From: Lottia gigantea | Lineage: Eukaryota; Mollusca; Gastropoda; Lottiidae | Length of the DNA: 64,000 nt | Direction of reading: 5' to 3' | Assembly: GCF_000327385.1 (NCBI RefSeq) | Contig: NW_008708400.1 | Span: 6,683,923-6,747,922, forward strand | Part shown: one piece after another, positions 40,866 through 54,900 of the stretch | How positions within the stretch are numbered: position 1 is the stretch's first letter | Layout: each line of letters opens with the position of its first letter | The notes under the pieces: model-generated | Seen by the model: the letters and a program-made list of their open reading frames with translations, nothing else | Databases searched by the model: none | What the model was told of the DNA's origin: nothing | Made by a program: the position numbers and the translations under genes

Positions 40866-41165
40866 AGACAAACTACTGTTAAAATAGTGCTCAATTGTAG
40901 AGCGATATAGAAATACCACTGTTATAATACTGCTCAATATATCACTTGTAGAGCGATATAGAAATACCACTGTTAAAATACTGCTCAATACATCAATTGT
41001 AGAGCAATATAGAAATACCACTGTTAAAATACTGCTCAAAACATCAATTGTAGAGCGATATAGAAATACCACTGTTAAAATAGTACTCAAAACATCAATT
41101 GTAGAGCATATAGAAAAAATACCAATACCACTGTTAAAATAGTACTCAATGGAGACCAATATAGA
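40866..41165. repeat. 51-bp tandem repeat, about 5-6 copies
   Basis: Units contain tagagcgatatagaaatacc, then actgttaaaatactgctcaa, then acatcaattg. Because 51 is a multiple of three, a minus-strand frame of about 127 codons runs through with a 17-residue period. It is read as a repeat in the 5' intron, not a gene. Confidence 0.9.
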
Positions 41166-42627
41166 AATAGAATCATGTAGTTACTCAGAGTTTTACATTT
41201 ATATGTGATTTTGTAGGATATCTCCAATGTCATTCTATATAAATGAATGATTTAACACATTAATAAATTCATAAAAATTTTCAATTCATCAGACAAGAGT
41301 GATATGAGAATAAACTTATTACACAGCAACCAGTAAGGAATATCAATTATTTTTATGCAACAGATGTATAGCTATCTATCATCTCATATAGAAACAATTG
41401 ATAATTATATACAGTTTGTTAGATATCTGGCTTCAAACACATATAACTGGTAATTTGTGAACTTAGTTAGTATTTAGTTTAAATAACCACCCCACTTGTC
41501 ATTTAATTATGGTTCCCAATTAATAAGCCACAAATTGAATATACTTGTAGGTTACTATAGTGCATAATGCATTGAACCATAACTGACTCTCATAGAAATA
41601 AACTAAAAAATAAAATCATCCAAAACTAAAAGTTTGAATTTTTTTTTAAACATTCTAATTAGTCAATTTTATGAGTTCAAGGATCAAGAAACATCCCACT
41701 GATCCATCATATTCTTAAAAACTATAAAAATAACAACAATTAGGGCAAATATAGCCTAAGTACACATGAGATTTTCTGCCATTTAAAAGTGAAAAAGATT
41801 TTCATTTGACTTTGGTATTAGTTATAACTAACATCTACAATTACAGTAAACTAAGACATATGAGAACAAATGTCAAATATCTCTAGCTAAGCTTAGTATT
41901 TATCCAAATTTTGTATTCTACTGACATAAGCTAATTAGCACTATTCATAACACTTTCAGAATTAAAATCTGATTTCTGTTCCCTTACAATCAAATAAAAG
42001 TGAAACCTTCTGCTGACTTGTTATTAATGTTCTCTTTTTTTTAGCCGAGGTAAGCTTAAATACAACCTGTATAGCACCATGCTCACAATCGTCAACATTT
42101 ATGTTGTGGCCATGGCAAAGAAAAAAAGTCAAATTTCAATATATCAAGCAATTCTGAGCATTTATAATAAATAAGAAACAAGTTCACTTATTACAACAAT
42201 ATTTTCAAATGAAGGTAGATTAGCTTAGTTCAGTTGCTGCCCTTTGAACTGGTTGACACAGTCAAAACAGATTTGTTTGAGAATAAAAACACAAATAGCA
42301 TAATGGTTAATTATGAAAAGTCTAAGAGCAAATAATCTCCATTTTTGTGCAATATGGGTCAAAATGAAGATAGAAATACAATCATGGTTATATGAAGATT
42401 TCATTTATTGGCGTCATTAGCTAAATGTCATTGATTTAGATGTACCGAGGCGAGTTGTTGAGTGTTCCAAATCCACCAACCAAAACAAGTCATAACAGTC
42501 TCAAGAATTCAATGTGGATTTTCACAAAAACAGTCCATTAATATGGTTAAAAATGACAACAAAACTCATAACTACCTGAAGATCGTATTATCTACTGTGA
42601 TTGTACGGTAATTCAACAAGAAAACAC

Positions 42628-42937
42628 CTGCAAAAATTGTTGAAATAAAATGCAATAACAAATTTATCTATCGACATTTTCCGCCATATTGGATTATTCG
42701 TACCCAGAATGCAACTCGTCCCACTCTGGTTGAGTAAACTAAAAGAAAATGGCTTCACATTGAATTCTATAGCGGTCTTTCAAATTGGAAAATGAAACCG
42801 TTATTCCAATAGGATGTGATTGGAAATTGATTGTTTTTATAATTCTAATATTGAACCAAATACTCCCGAAGACAATCTTAAGATTGAAATACCAGATCGC
42901 CTTCAGCTAAGGGGGGCAATCTTGGTAAACATTTCTA
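42628..42937. promoter_or_regulatory. Probable bidirectional promoter of PRR12-like gene and CECR2
   Basis: This lies between the CECR2 start codon (42938) and the probable non-coding first exon of the minus-strand gene. A YY1-like CCGCCATATT at 42681-42690 is the clearest motif. There is no obvious TATA box. Divergent use is inferred from gene orientation. Confidence 0.5.
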
Positions 42938-45900
42938 ATGGATCCCCTTGCAGGTGAGTAAGGAAGAAAGAAACAAGTTTCTGGATAAATCAATTTAATT
43001 TCTTCCTCATCGTGAAAATATTAGAGTTTCGATACGAAGAGATAAATGTCAATTTCGTTTTCACCATTTCAGAGCTAAGATCATGGTGGAAAGTACCATG
43101 CATTGCCCATTTTTGCTCCTTATTTCGTGGGGTATTATTTGAGCAGTCAGATTTGGATATAGAGGTAAGTAGGGCATTATTAACTCTGTAATTAATACAA
43201 TGTAGTAACTGGGGCACCACTGGGGTATATCAACCATTCAACTGGGCATTATCACTGATATTTCATGATTTGTTTCATAATATTATTATTAAATTGTCAT
43301 ATTTTGTAATACAAAGTATCTTAAACCTGTTGTTTTGTTGATAATAGCTGGGCATATATTATGCAAATTATCCTGCAGCCATTATATGCAGAAATATCAG
43401 AATTCTGAGAACTTTTCATTCAAGTTTCCCTGTTTATGTGTCAGAATCAATTTTTAAGGAAAGTTGCATTAATGCATTTGATTCTTCAGGCAGATTTCGA
43501 GGCTCAATTAGATTTCCGACAATTGCGTGGATGATGTCATCTTTGGATTTTTTGCGAAGCATGTTTTTGGGGTTTTGCGGGACACAGATAGTCTCATAAG
43601 GAAATTTAAGGACCAAAATTATAAATTGGGGTTAAAATTGACTTTTGTAAAGTTTTTGACAAGACAAATTTGGATTAAGGGGAAACAATTTTTATTGGGT
43701 TAAGAAAACAAGAGTTAGCTCCCTTCAATAGGAAATTGCTATAATTTTGTCAGGTTTGAACCAGTCTTTGTGATGAAACTTATTTAAATTTGTCAATTTC
43801 TCATTTAGACGGTGTTAAGTATGTATTTGACAGTATGTACCAGTCTTGTCTGGCTGTATCTTTAAAATGACAGACAATGTAGTCGTATATCAAGTCTAAT
43901 AACGATGTATATCTAATAGTGCACATTATTGTTTCGAAGGTTGTCATGATTTCATATTTTTGATTTAAAATAAACAGCGATTTGTAACTTTCATTTCTAA
44001 TTTCAATTCAAGATTCAGTTTTCAGACAAAAACTCTTGACAATGTCAAGTTGCACCATTCAAGATTTCAGACCACAGTAGTTTTCTGTCAATAGTCTTCT
44101 CCTTATTGGGGCATTTCATTGCTACTGTCATCTTTTATCAAGAATATTTCTCTTGATATTGAAAATTTTGCCAATTTTGGAGAGAATTGTGGTGCAATAA
44201 ATAGTTATTATATATTAATGGGCTTAATTAGAACAATTGTTCACATGATGTCATCTTTGGATTTGCTTAGAGAAGACAGTTTTTTGGCTTCTTACCTTTG
44301 GCAGATATGGACAGTCAAATATCGAATTTAAAGGGGAATAAGAATGAAGGGGTAAATATAAGTACACTTGGCAAGATAAAAAATTTGGATTAAGGGGACA
44401 TAATTTTTAATGGTTTATTTAAACAAGAGTTACCTCCCTTTAATAACAAAATCCAATATTTTTGACTAAATGAGTGTAACTTCTTCACTAGATATAATAT
44501 ATTTTGAAATGTTGATCAGTCATGTCTGGCTGGTGTCTCAAATTGTTTGATTATAAAACACGCTTTTGGTATGCGGGTTCAATTTTTGTGGCCTAGGCCT
44601 ACTTTATGAAACTTAAATTGCATATTTTAAGATTCTGTTTTAAAATAAGTTGTAAAGGTGTTAAACATGCATGTAAATTGCAGTATAAAAGGGGGATAAT
44701 TTTTTCCATAAAATATGAAAACAGGAGTTATTTCCTTTTAATAAGATAAAATGAAGAGTGAAAATATTACCTAGAAAAAACATTGTGATAGGTCTCACAT
44801 GTTGAAGATTGACTTGTGATGTAAGGTCATGCTAATTATAGGCTATAGGGAATATTGAATACTAATTTTTTTAGAGAATTCTCTTCAATCTTTGAACTCT
44901 TTGGAATAATCTGTTTTAAAGATTTCAATTGTTTGAGCAAAGTTTCAACTATAAATTTGAACTACCTCTTCATTGTAATTGTCAGTCCCCTATAGGATCA
45001 ATTCAAATTGTTGTTCTCTGAAGATATGTATGTTGTTCATTTTGCTGTTTTGCTCTCCCAGTTTCAAGTGATTTTCCAACATTTGATATATTGTAGGATT
45101 TAGAAGAAGCATTGTTGCAGGCAGTCTCCCCTGGTGACAGCCCGGTTATTCTAGATCTACTCTGTAGTTTATTGGAAGGTATTTATGGCAGAGAAAAATT
45201 GACGTGAGTATAAGATCGCCCTTGATTTTTAAACACCCATTCATTATCGCTTCTGTGTGACAGTTTTTTAACACTTTGCTTCTCTTTTTAATATATTGAG
45301 CTTTGAGACTAGTCAAAATAACATATTGCAGCATCTTAAAACACATTTTCATTGTGCGAAAACAATTTAAAATTCAATTTTCTTGTTTTAACTCCAAAAA
45401 CAAACATTTTTTTCATTCAATTTTCTAAATTATAATTTTTATTCAATTTTCCATTTTTAGAGTGGTAGATTATGACAAATATCTAAAAGATATATTCCGT
45501 TACCAACATGCTATGGGTAATATTAAACGAAATCCCCTGGTGGATAAAACATACTTCGAGTTATCATTACGTCAGAAAGTGGACGTTCTACATGATTTAT
45601 GTGATTTTAGATTGGAATCAGAAGATGTTATGGAAGTATTGAAGGTAAGGTAATATGTTACATAATACAGGAATTCTACCCTACTGTCACATCTTCAAAA
45701 ACATAACACCCTGGCCCTGTTCCATAAGAAATTTTACTACAAGAATCAGTCGTAAATTTGGAATTTAACATTGAAAAATATCATACTTAAAGATGGGTTT
45801 CCTTATTTTTTAGTGTCAAATTAAGCAAATTATTTGATTATTTGGTGTTCCTAATCAATTATCATATATTCTTAATCATATCATTATGTCCTCATTGCAT

Positions 45901-48900
45901 ATAATTAAGATTTTTAACCAATCATAAATTTTAATGTCCATGTATGTACAGTCTGGATAAACAAAATAATACTTTTTGACCTTTCTTGATCTGTCAATCG
46001 TTGGAATTCTGCTGGTAATTCTCGTCTAATTTAGCTAATTATGAATGAATTATGGTCATGTGAAACAAATTGGTATTTTTCCAAGTCATATTCAAGTAAA
46101 CTCTTTTACAGTCATATTGACAGAAAGTATGAATGTGTGAATGAGTTCAAGAGAAAGTTGAAGGGTACAAATATATGACCTGCTCATTACAACTTGAGCC
46201 TTGTATTTCTATTTCTAGGGTCACGATGGAGACAATATGAGAGTAGAACCATTAGGTCACGATGTTAATGGCATCACCTATTGGTATTTCTATGGTACCA
46301 GATTATACCAAGAAGATCCACCACCCAAAGAACCAGAGGAAGAAAAATCGTAAGTTGTTAGTTATTTCCCCTTAATCATTGAAAAGAAAATGATATCCAC
46401 TGTGTGCTTGGAAGTTTGGAACAAAAAGAAAAAGACATTTTTCACCCATTTTTGCTCCTTTCCTTACTATTTGTGATTATCATCACTGAAGTTCAATATC
46501 CAGTTGCTATGGCCATAGAAACTCAAGAAAGCGCTAAAGCAAGGCTAAAATTGTCAGATTAAATGATAGATTGTCTATTTATCATTTCAGTCCAAAACAT
46601 AAACATAAAAAGAAAAAAAAGAAAACAGAGAGAGAAGAAAGAGCTGAGAAAAGAAAATTAAAAAGGTAGAGTTTATTTTCTTCTTTTTGAACAGAAAATG
46701 AAAAATGATTTTGTATTTTTACAAAATATCTGACAAATGAAGGTCAACAGGCAATTTGTAATTTAGTACAAGTTTAAAATGATTGGTTTTAACTCCTCAC
46801 TCAAATTGATGTATTATCAACCTTTCTTCACAATTTATTGGGTCTTTTTCTTTTAATCAGAAAAGAACAACGACAAGCTAAGAGAGAACGAGATGCTAAA
46901 AAACTTGCTGCTGAAGAAAAGGTAAAATTAGGTAAAGAAGATTCTACAGAGAATGTTGAAAATTCCACAGAGATAAGACAACGCCTCTCTCGGAGAAGTA
47001 AGCGCATTGCTGTCGAAAATCTTACTGGCATCATTGATGATCAACAAAATGATGATGTTGATGATGAACAAAATGATGATGTTGAGAATGAACAATGTAA
47101 TGATGAAGAAATGGCTGACGTAAATGATGACGAACAAAAACAAGAATCGCCAAAGAGTTTGGAAGCAGAAGTGACAAATGAAAACCAAAATGGTCATGTT
47201 GCTGAAATTGATGGAGTCGAGGAAGAAAAAGCTATAAAATTAGAAACTGAATCACAAAGTTCTGTAGATGTAAAAGAATCAAACACAGAAGTAGGCAACA
47301 ATGATCAAAAACCATTGATCTTGGAAGAAAAGGAAAAACCATTGGAAATAAAAACTGAATTACAAAATGGTGATGTCAAATTGGAAGAGAATAAAGATGG
47401 AGTCAAAAAAGAACTTGGTATCAAAGATGAAGTTAAGACAGAAATTGATGATAAAACCCAGATTAAATTGGAAATTGAGGACAAAGATGAAATTGCTTTG
47501 AAGTTAGCCATTGAAGAAATTGTGGATATTTCCTCAGGGGTAGTTGATGCCTTGACCCAAATTAAAGATGAAATCATCAAAGAGGAATTTGCTCCTAAAG
47601 CGGCCATTGAAGAAATTGCAGATATTTCCTCAGCAGTAGTTGATGCTTTGTCCCAAATAAAAGATGACATCATGAAGCAGGAAAACAATGCCATGAAAGT
47701 AGAAAATGAGTCAAAAATAGAGGTTGATGAAAAATTTGAATCTGAGCAAATGGAGTCGAAATCAGAAGTAAAAGAGTCAAAAATTGAAGATCCAAAACAA
47801 AAAATCCAAATTGACGATTCAGAATCTAAGGCAGAAGAAAACGATGATGTTATAGATTCTGAAGTTGCTAAGATAATGGAGGCGGTACTAGATGAGGTGG
47901 AAGGATACGAAGAGAGTGAAGCATTGGAGGAATATGTTCCAGAACTAGATCAGGTTGCTACAGAAGTTGAAGTGGAGACTAATGACTATGGGGAGGAGAT
48001 TATGGAGGAAGGGGACACCTCAGTTGTGGAGACTGACGCCATTGGACCAGTGGCAAATGGTAAGACTTTTCAATTCTTTTGTACATTTGTATAGGTTGCA
48101 TATTGTCATTACTGTAATGTAGGCTGATACTTGGGAGAAATATTCAGATAGCCCATCTTGGGAATTACACAGTCCTCTTATCACATTTTGTGGATGCAGT
48201 GAACACATTATTGATGGTTAGGAATTCAAATTTGTCCAATATCAAAGTCCAACACATTCACAACTAGATACTACATAATGGGTTGACTAAAATATAGAAC
48301 TGCATGACACTTTTACAATTTCCAAGGATATATTAAGCTTCAGGAGTGCTCATATATTTCATAAATTAGATTGTTGAAAATTTTCCCTATTAATTCTCCA
48401 ATGATCAGATAAAAATTCTATTCTACTGATAAAATTTTAAGAACTGTATACATATAGTATTATCTGGAGTTATCCCCCTTCAATCATTGCAGAAGAGCCC
48501 AAGCCAGTGGAAGAGGAAGAACCTCAGGTACCATCACGATGGCACATGGTTTGTTGTACTCTAGAAGACTGGCAGAATTTAGCTGAGTTCTTTAAGGAGA
48601 GTGAAGTGAAGTGTGAGAAGGCGTTATATCGAACTATTGTAGAAGATTTCTTACCAGAAATACCAAACATTGTGGCTGAGAGGGTAAGTTCTATTTTATA
48701 TTGGCAAATACAATCTTAACATCTATCTCATCTTATATCAATTTGGACATGATGATAGAAAATAAAACAAAATAAATAAAATATGAAATAACAATCTTTA
48801 TTCATAACAAAATATAAATTAACAATTTTAACAAAATATTTCCACAATTGAAAGTTAAAACAAAATTCATTCACACACTTAAAAACACCATTTATAGTCT

Positions 48901-51900
48901 CACACACTAAACGCTTCAATAACACACATAAAAATTTCATGTCTTTTGAGACACACTTGAGACATATTTGGATTTAATCCTTCATAATTTTATAAAAACA
49001 TTTCCACAGAAATAAAATAAATTCATTTGGTCTAAAATTTGAAATATTATTCAAATTTAAAATCCATACTTATCACAATGGTTTTACCGAGTATTGTATA
49101 TATTCCATCACCAAGGTAACAGTCACATGATCAATGTAATCCAATCAGAACAGGACTAAGACACAGCATAAAAACTGAAACAGTGATGTCACTTGTGGAT
49201 GCACTGGAATGTGCTTGGTGTGAGACGAATTTTGTACCAATTCGAAGTCGCTGGGGTACATGAACACTTCTTGGCACTACATTGTAGAAAATGTTATATG
49301 TATTGTAGTTATTCCCCTTGTTTGAAGATTTCAGCACCAGATGGAGACGCTGTTTCATAATTTTAGCACGTTGACGCCATGTATTTTTTAATTTATTCCA
49401 AATTTCATTTTGCTGCTTTTCTAAAACTTTGTCTTTTGCTTCAAACATTTCCCATGTTTCAGAATCTTCATTGGAAATTTGTTCCTTGGAAATATCTTTT
49501 TCGGAAACCTCTTCTTGTGGCTTATTCACTACAGGTTTGACAGTTTGAGATTCGTAATGGTTAAGAATTGAATTTTGTTGTGGTTCAACTTCATGTACCT
49601 CCGTGTGGGGGGTGGCTGGGATACGACATAATCCATTCACATTGTTCACCCAATCAGCTCCAAGTTTCTCCTGAACACGTTTTATATTTCGTAAAGTTGG
49701 ACAATGGGTCAAGGTCGAGTGCATACATAGTAACATCTTCTCATATTCACTGAAAAATATAAACAAATTATTATAAACATTTTGTAAGACTTAAAATGGA
49801 AAAAATCTACAAAATTTGTGGTTATGATATATGCTTTATGTTTTAATTCCCAAATATAAAGTCAAATCCATTCCATTGTTATCTGATATCTGATTAGTCA
49901 ATTGTATTGTATTGTCAGTAAATTAGTTGTAAGGATGATAATGATCAGGTGTTCCCTAGTCTCTGTTAGTCTCAGTGTAATGTTATGATAATGTGATATC
50001 AGGGAGTTGTACTATAATTATTCCTTGTCAAACTCACACCTATTATTACGTTCAGAAAATTGGTGAGTCTGGTATTTCAGTTGCTGACTACTGACACTTG
50101 GTCTATCCCTTCAGAACAGAAAATTGGTCATGCCATTTTTTGACTTATGACATGTGTTTCACACCTTTAAATAATTATGACCATTTGAATCAAAACAGAT
50201 AATAATAACTATAATTTGAATGGTATTTTTGAATGGAGAAAGAATGTCAAAATTTATACAACAGTATACTGCTCATTGAGAGAATCAAATTGCATATAAT
50301 TGGAAGCTTATTGGGGATTTTACAGTACTATTTTAAAACTGTCAAGAAAAGTTGATAGTTTTGACTTGAAAAAATCTAAATAAATTATGAAAATGATAAT
50401 GATAATTATACTTACAAGCAAATATGTTTTTTGACAATATTGGAAAAGGAACTTTCATCTTGAGTCTGTTGATATGTTCGGAATAATTTAGAGAATGGCT
50501 CCAGACATCTTTGAATTTTATGATTAAAATTCTGAAAACAGTTTCTATGTTTCTGTTTGTTGGCTGAGATACTGTAGATAAAAACTGTTAACAAACACAG
50601 GAATTGTCTTAAATTTACTTTTGGCACCATTTTCGCTGTTCTTGCAAATGTCTTCAACTTCTCTAAGTAAATCACTAGGTATAAATCGTTCAGAATAAAA
50701 TTTATGTTAGTTTTTTTTAGATTTTTGACTTTTTAGAAGTTTCAAAACTTGTGTTTAGTATAACAGTAGTACAAAATCCAATATTGTTTCAATATTCAAA
50801 CAACATGAAATTATTCTAAGACAAGTAAAATTGTTCAAATATCCAAGATGTTAACAGCAGTAATGTCCAAAGAGAAATGATGACCCTTTAACTGAGTTCA
50901 GGCTATTTATACAGTGTCCAGTGGTCAGGGTGATCTTTTGACCACATATCAATTGGTTTACTGCCATCCTTTGTCCATTGGTCAAGCTTGGTTGATTTCA
51001 CTATCAGATTGTTAATACTGTTCACTGATTGGTTAAAATAGTTCAAGAGTTTGATAGTTCTGATTGGTGATTGGTCAATTCTTATCAATAGATGTTTGAC
51101 CATTTCTATTCTTGTCCAATCATTTCTTTTCATTCATTCTTTCTCAGTTTTAGTCACTCTATCAATCATTGCTTAGTATTAGTTTGTAACAGTTTTATTC
51201 ATTCAGTGATTACAGTTCAGCTGCCAAAGTTTTTGATGTGAACTTTGGTCAGTTTTAACTCTTAGAGAAAAAGAAATGAATAATAGAAGAAAAATATTTT
51301 TGATAATTTGACAAATAATATTTATTGGGTAATAATGAAGATGAAATAAATTGACTGTGCAGCAAAGTATGGACAGAGTCTTTGAACTAAATTCATATTC
51401 AAGAATTGGTGTATTTACAATTGATTGTTATTATATTAAAATTGTTAAGAGACAACAATAGTTATAGATATACACTTCTATTTATTCCTTTTGAACATAA
51501 CGTTTCATTACACATACAGGTAACATTCTCAAGTGATGAATACTGTTCAAATTGTTATTATCAAAAATTCTTTAATTCAAAATGTGCAAAGAAGATCTTC
51601 ATGTTTAGAAACTTTTATTTAAAATATATATCTAAAAATTATACTCATGGATATAGGAATTATTATTTGCCATGTGCATCTTCCAGATTTTGTGATAAAT
51701 ATTTTGACAGTTTGTTCCTTAATCTCCTCTGTACAGATTTGCTATTGAAGCACTGGCCTAGGTCATGTGTAAAATACTTCAATCTCTCAGTTTAATTTTA
51801 ATACAGTCAGTTGTCAAACCTCTAGATTGATACTAGAATCTGTTAGTGTCATATCCATTCAAGCCAAGCTATGTCTATTTTTCACGCTCATATGGCCCTC

Positions 51901-54900
51901 ATAATGCCACTTTGCCTCATTTGACCCCATGAAAAGATTCAAGGTTCATTTCACTTTCCTCATGTTAAACTTTATGCTTGCTTTATCATAATTTTGGCAG
52001 GTTTCTTAAAGAATTTTGAATAATGATGGCACTTTATTCATATGTCAAACTAATGGCTATGTTTGATTTTAAGAAAAAAGTGGGATATGATTTTATGATT
52101 TCATGAGTTTTATTCCCTCTATTAATAGTGTGGGTTAGCAGTTGTCTATGGGCAAATATTTCAACGGTCAAAATAATAGTCACTTTTGATTTCAAGAAAA
52201 GATTGGATATGATTTGATCAGTTCTTGAGTTATATTCCCTTTAATTATATAAGGATGTATTGAGAAGTAACAGAGCAATACATGACCAAATATGTGAAAA
52301 TGACACAGAAACACAATTGTTAAACATGTTTCATATTTAATAGAAGCTATATTGAAAGTTTTACATATGTTTTGAGATATAAATGTTTCCCATGTGTGCC
52401 ATATTAAACTGTAATTAATCTATGTAAATGATAGTATTACTACTGTCTGTCACTGGAGGTAGATAATCTTCTAGGTTACAGAAAACCCTGTAAATATTAT
52501 GATAAGAATTAGGGTTGTCTAGGGCCTTCTGTAAATATTGATGTCTGGTTTAATTAGGTGATGTTTTTTAATTAGTTGGTTTGAATTACTAGGAACCCAA
52601 ACAAAGATATTTTGAAATTTTGGTAAAATACAATACAATACAAATTGAACATATTCTCTTGAGACCATCCGTTTCAACTGACACAAAATTACTTACATAA
52701 ATGCCTAGGTTAATGTTAAGCCGTGTTTATGGATTTACAAGGTTTCAGAGTGACATTAAATGTTCCTATTGGGATTACTTTTCATTGCCTGCACTTTATA
52801 CAGTATTTGACAACTGGATTATTCCGTTTGGTTTGCTTTCGCACTGCAATCCTATCTGAATAGTCGCTTTCAGATTGCCAAAAAAGTTATTTAAATTAAT
52901 AGGATAGAACCTGATTATTTTTGCAGTGCAAAAGGGGTAATAGATAATAATAGAGGGTTATAGGATGATAATTTGGGACACGACTCTAGTATATTTATTG
53001 AGGGTATGTCTGTTGCAGACTTGTTAATTTGTCAGTTATTGTATAATAAAAATGTCAACAGAAGATAATGAATGTCATTGTTGCTATTAATTATTTTCTA
53101 ATTGCTAATTACAGAGACTAATAGATAAGATATATATATATATAAACATTTTGTATTTATTTGGAAATTTGAATTATCAATGAAGAACTTTTGCTAAGTT
53201 TTTTTATTAACATTTATGAAGTTGAAGATAGATTTTTGTAAAATGTGCCAGACTTGATTTTGGAATCTCTGCCAACATTTTCATAATAAAATAACTATCA
53301 GCAAAGGAAACTTCTAGAACTATTTAGACTTTGATTGGTGTGATATTGTTAAGGTAATTTTTAGATTAAAGGAAAGAATGCCAGACTATTGTCAGAGATA
53401 ATTATTGAATATGAGAATTTAAAGGTTGGATACTTACTATTTCAAGTCAAAATATTATTTTTAGAATTAGAATCTGTCTTACACCTCTTATTGTATGTAA
53501 GAAAAAAAATGGATTTGTTTGGTTCAACTTAATTGATCAATTTTTGGCTAGTAATTTAGGGAAGAATAAAGAACAAAATTTGTCTTTTATCTTACTTGGT
53601 TTATTGTCCTATTGGAACCATTGGCAACCCTTTTGACCATCATCACCAACTGTTCTGTTAGTCCAAGTGATATTGAAGGTGGACTGTATTCAATATATTG
53701 CCTAAGTACTATATCCTTTACAGCATTTGTTTATTTTTATCAATGACTGTTAACAAATGAATATTAAAAAAGGTTTATAAATATTTTCCCCATTAGAAAT
53801 TATTCTCATGGCTTCTGAGGGATAGTCTTTTGACTTTCTGGAAAAAAAATAAAAATTTGTTGGACCCTTAAATCAATGTCTACCTGTTTAGTTTTTTAAT
53901 TCAAAGACTTCAAACCTTAATAAAGTGTTTATATACTTCCTCCCCAATTTATGCTGTAATATTAAGTCATAAGGAAGAGGTCTAAGAGTTTAATGCTCTT
54001 TTAAAGGGAGCCCTAGGGTATTCTTATGTGAGATCTCAATATATCAAAGGACCTTAAAACTTTGTATTGAGTTTGTTATGAAATAAAGAAAGTATATATC
54101 TATTGTAAGAGAATGTTGTATGAAGTTTAAGGTTGTATAAAGAGTCTATATACTCTATTGTTAATCTTTCTAAAATGTGAGTTCTATAAGGTCTGGAGTT
54201 GTATCCGTTGTGTATATATAGCCTTTGTTTCCTCTATTTTGAAGAGTTCTTTATTGAATTATTATGTCATTAGTTTAAGATTTATAATAGTTGGAGATCC
54301 CAGTTCCTGCTCACATATCATTGCTGCTATCTTCATAATGACAAGCTATTACATTACTTTGTCTTTTACCTTGAATGAAATAGTCACCTTTCTTGTTTCA
54401 CAGAGTTTTGTTTTTGAAAATTTTGCAGAGATTTCATTGGATTGTACTCTGGCTAATACAGTCAATAATAGCCACTAACTGTAAACAATTTGGCTGCATG
54501 TGTAATGGAGGACTATGATTGACTGTATTCACTAGCGTACAATCCAATCAAATCACTACTTTTACAAATATCAGTGATACAAGAAAGGTAGCTATTACAG
54601 TCAAGGCTTGACATTGTGAAGATGCATTGCCACATGTACTATGGATCTTATTATTAATCACCTGTAATTTATTAGACTGTATGTCATTGAAATATTACAT
54701 TATAAGTTAGATATTAATAAATGTCTTTAAATTTAAATGGTTTTTAAAATCTGAAAATTCTAGTTCCTGCAAAAGATCAGGATCACAATATAAATTATAG
54801 TAAAGATAAAGATGCAGATATATTAATTTGTTATATTTTCTTTGACCTTTCTCAACAAGCCGATACGAAAAATGTATTGCTTAGAAATGGTTTATCTTTT

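Larger units (their letters stand above)
39647..42937. other. 5' region of the PRR12-like gene and shared upstream DNA
   Basis: The first coding exon of the PRR12-like gene seems to begin at an acceptor (catatag, exon edge near 39667), so one or more non-coding exons should lie to the right. Possible donors on the minus strand are CTTCAG|GTAGTT near 42575 and TTTGCAG|GTGTTT near 42627. Most of the stretch would then be a 5' UTR intron. It holds a 50-N gap and a 51-bp repeat. I see no other gene. Confidence 0.5.

Noticed and set aside
40776-41159. 127-codon minus-strand frame with 17-residue hydrophobic periodicity
   Set aside because: It follows from the 51-bp tandem repeat and lies in probable 5' intron sequence.
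46828-47694. Antisense frames of 68-129 codons under the CECR2 acidic exon
   Set aside because: They mirror the Asp/Glu/Lys-rich coding strand and have no independent support.
50903-51133. 76-codon minus-strand frame upstream of the nested gene, considered as an extra 5' exon
   Set aside because: It is built from short degenerate tattggtca-like repeats and ends in a stop before any donor that would join the signal-peptide exon in frame.
51406-51795. 129-codon plus-strand frame in the CECR2 intron with several Cys and Tyr
   Set aside because: It appears to open at a GTG rather than an ATG, has no signal peptide, repeat or known domain, and the composition is that of AT-rich non-coding DNA.
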